A stretch of 13,257 nt of DNA from Thermoplasmata archaeon (GTDB lineage: Archaea; Thermoplasmatota; Thermoplasmata; Thermoplasmatales; Thermoplasmataceae): the NCBI GenBank assembly GCA_021811505.1, contig JAJZOM010000136.1, positions 1-13,257 on the forward strand, written 5' to 3'. The notes under the pieces are model-generated. The model did no database searches, was not told where the DNA came from, and saw only the letters and a list, made by a program, of their open reading frames with translations. The position numbers and the translations under genes are program-made. The stretch's first letter is position 1. The number at the start of each line of letters is the position of its first letter. This document shows, piece after piece, positions 12,594-13,257 of the stretch.

Positions 12594-13191
12594 CTATATA
12601 CGAGGTAGCTGAACTGTCGAAATTATTGATGATCCTTATGTTTTCCCCTCTTCCTCCAATGAGGTTCCTCAGGCTCGGGTAAAGAGTCCAGACATCCCCG
12701 TTGCTCATGGTGAAAGCAGGATGGTCCTCTCCAAATGACTTTGCGGCGACCATTGCGGTCATCCTCCTCGCCTCCATTTCGTCAGTAAACCCGAGAGAGT
12801 GCAGGTATTCGTGTGTAAGTATCATGTAAACGTATGAGTTGAATTCTGTCGCGCCCGATGCCAGTTCTGACATTGCCTGGACCAGGACTTCATTCATGAC
12901 TATGTAGTTGCCTCCTATCTGCCAGAAAGCGCCGAGAGTAGCGGGCAAATCGGACATGGCCAGTCCGATTCCTGATCTTTCCCTTCCCGTGGCGGCTTTC
13001 ACGGATGTCTTGACAACAGAGAATATTGCGTCAAAATCCATCTTCCTGTCCAGTGACGCATAAAATGGCGGGTTCTGCAATTTCCCGGCAGTGCCGGCTG
13101 TCTTTCCCGCATCTTTTTGATCTCCGGGAATTTTGCCTTTGAATGACATCCCGCTCAGGTTGCCATCGCCGTAGAAATCTAACCTTATCAT
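12589..13191 (-). CDS. Cytoplasmic HExxH zinc metallopeptidase, family not identified
   Basis: From ATG 13191 the protein has 200 residues. The zinc-binding motif is HEYLHSLGFTDEMEARRM (H127, E128, H131; E138 or E140 may be the third ligand), preceded by a helix (TEFNSYVYMILT), the usual arrangement in zincin-type peptidases. The HExxHxxG form is shared with metzincins, but the third His and Met-turn of that group are not seen, and archaemetzincin Cys motifs are absent. There is no signal peptide or membrane segment, so it should act inside the cell; the substrate is unknown. Residues 15-45 are Gly/Lys-rich and probably flexible. The start is set by a GGAGGT Shine-Dalgarno site 8 bases upstream; TTG 13209 would lie before that site. 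It converges on the reductase gene. Confidence 0.8.
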   Translation of the reverse strand: MIRLDFYGDGNLSGMSFKGKIPGDQKDAGKTAGTAGKLQNPPFYASLDRKMDFDAIFSVVKTSVKAATGRERSGIGLAMSDLPATLGAFWQIGGNYIVMNEVLVQAMSELASGATEFNSYVYMILTHEYLHSLGFTDEMEARRMTAMVAAKSFGEDHPAFTMSNGDVWTLYPSLRNLIGGRGENIRIINNFDSSATSYIA

Positions 13192-13199
13192 GAAATTTG

Positions 13200-13235
13200 A
13201 CCTCCACAATCATTAAAATTCACTATAAATATATA
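13200..13235 (-). promoter_or_regulatory. TATA box and Shine-Dalgarno site of the metallopeptidase gene
   Basis: On the minus strand TATATATTTAT (13225-13235) is a strong TATA box. It is followed by GGAGGT (13200-13205) placed 8 bases before ATG 13191. The predicted transcription start near 13203 would leave a leader of only about 10-15 bases holding the ribosome site. This contrasts with the other genes here, most of which have no such motif. Confidence 0.5.
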
Positions 13236-13257
13236 ATGTGACGTGGCCTCCAAAAAA

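Noticed and set aside
1..13257. tRNA, rRNA, CRISPR array or complete insertion sequence
   Set aside because: I saw no cloverleaf-like segment, no regularly spaced direct repeats and no intact transposase. The pRiA4b-like gene alone does not define a mobile element, and I found no terminal inverted repeats around the accessory cluster.

Overview
The window most resembles a chromosome segment of an acidophilic, cell-wall-less archaeon of the Thermoplasmata (Thermoplasmatales, Ferroplasma or Cuniculiplasma type). The signs are a sulfocyanin-like blue copper protein, an extracytoplasmic protein with about 25 N-glycosylation sequons, a membrane-anchored winged-helix protein, archaeal TATA boxes about 25-40 bp upstream of start codons (many transcripts probably leaderless or short-leadered), and only occasional Shine-Dalgarno sites. 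Base composition is moderate by eye. The taxonomic call is inference; there is no rRNA or tRNA gene in the window.

Left part (1-1035): the C-terminus of an exported-type protein ends at 132. About 900 bases of decaying DNA follow, with two plus-strand reading frames that are each broken by one in-frame stop (TGA at 520, TAG at 871). The second remnant looks like a ribbon-helix-helix antitoxin.

Accessory cluster (1043-5655): three minus-strand genes run 4865 to 1043. They encode (i) a 647-residue fusion of a phospholipase-D-type nuclease domain with an SF3/AAA+-like P-loop ATPase, (ii) a pRiA4b ORF-3-like protein with a C-terminal zinc ribbon, and (iii) a 375-residue protein with a possible C-terminal winged helix. 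A fourth gene, of a conserved uncharacterised family, is divergent across a 217-bp promoter region. A nuclease-ATPase beside two possible nucleic-acid-binding proteins and next to decayed DNA is the best candidate here for an undescribed defence or DNA-processing system. This is inference from architecture.

Envelope section (5656-10057): a large minus-strand membrane protein with an N-terminal multi-span region and a giant glycosylatable outer domain. It is divergent from a 47-residue helix-turn-helix microprotein and a GT4 glycosyltransferase. The promoter of the membrane protein overlaps a near-perfect 26-bp palindrome.

Redox section (10086-11627): a membrane-anchored winged-helix protein, then a cluster of three palindromes, then a tightly packed pair: a SHOCT-domain membrane protein and a sulfocyanin-like cupredoxin. 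Both members of the pair carry Met/Gly/Tyr-rich segments, which suggests copper handling.

Right end (11643-13257): a short-chain 2,4-dienoyl-CoA reductase strikingly like mitochondrial DECR1, preceded by an 18-bp palindrome at its TATA box. A convergent cytoplasmic HExxH metallopeptidase follows, one of the few genes here with a clear Shine-Dalgarno site. The last ~20 bases hold nothing I can identify.
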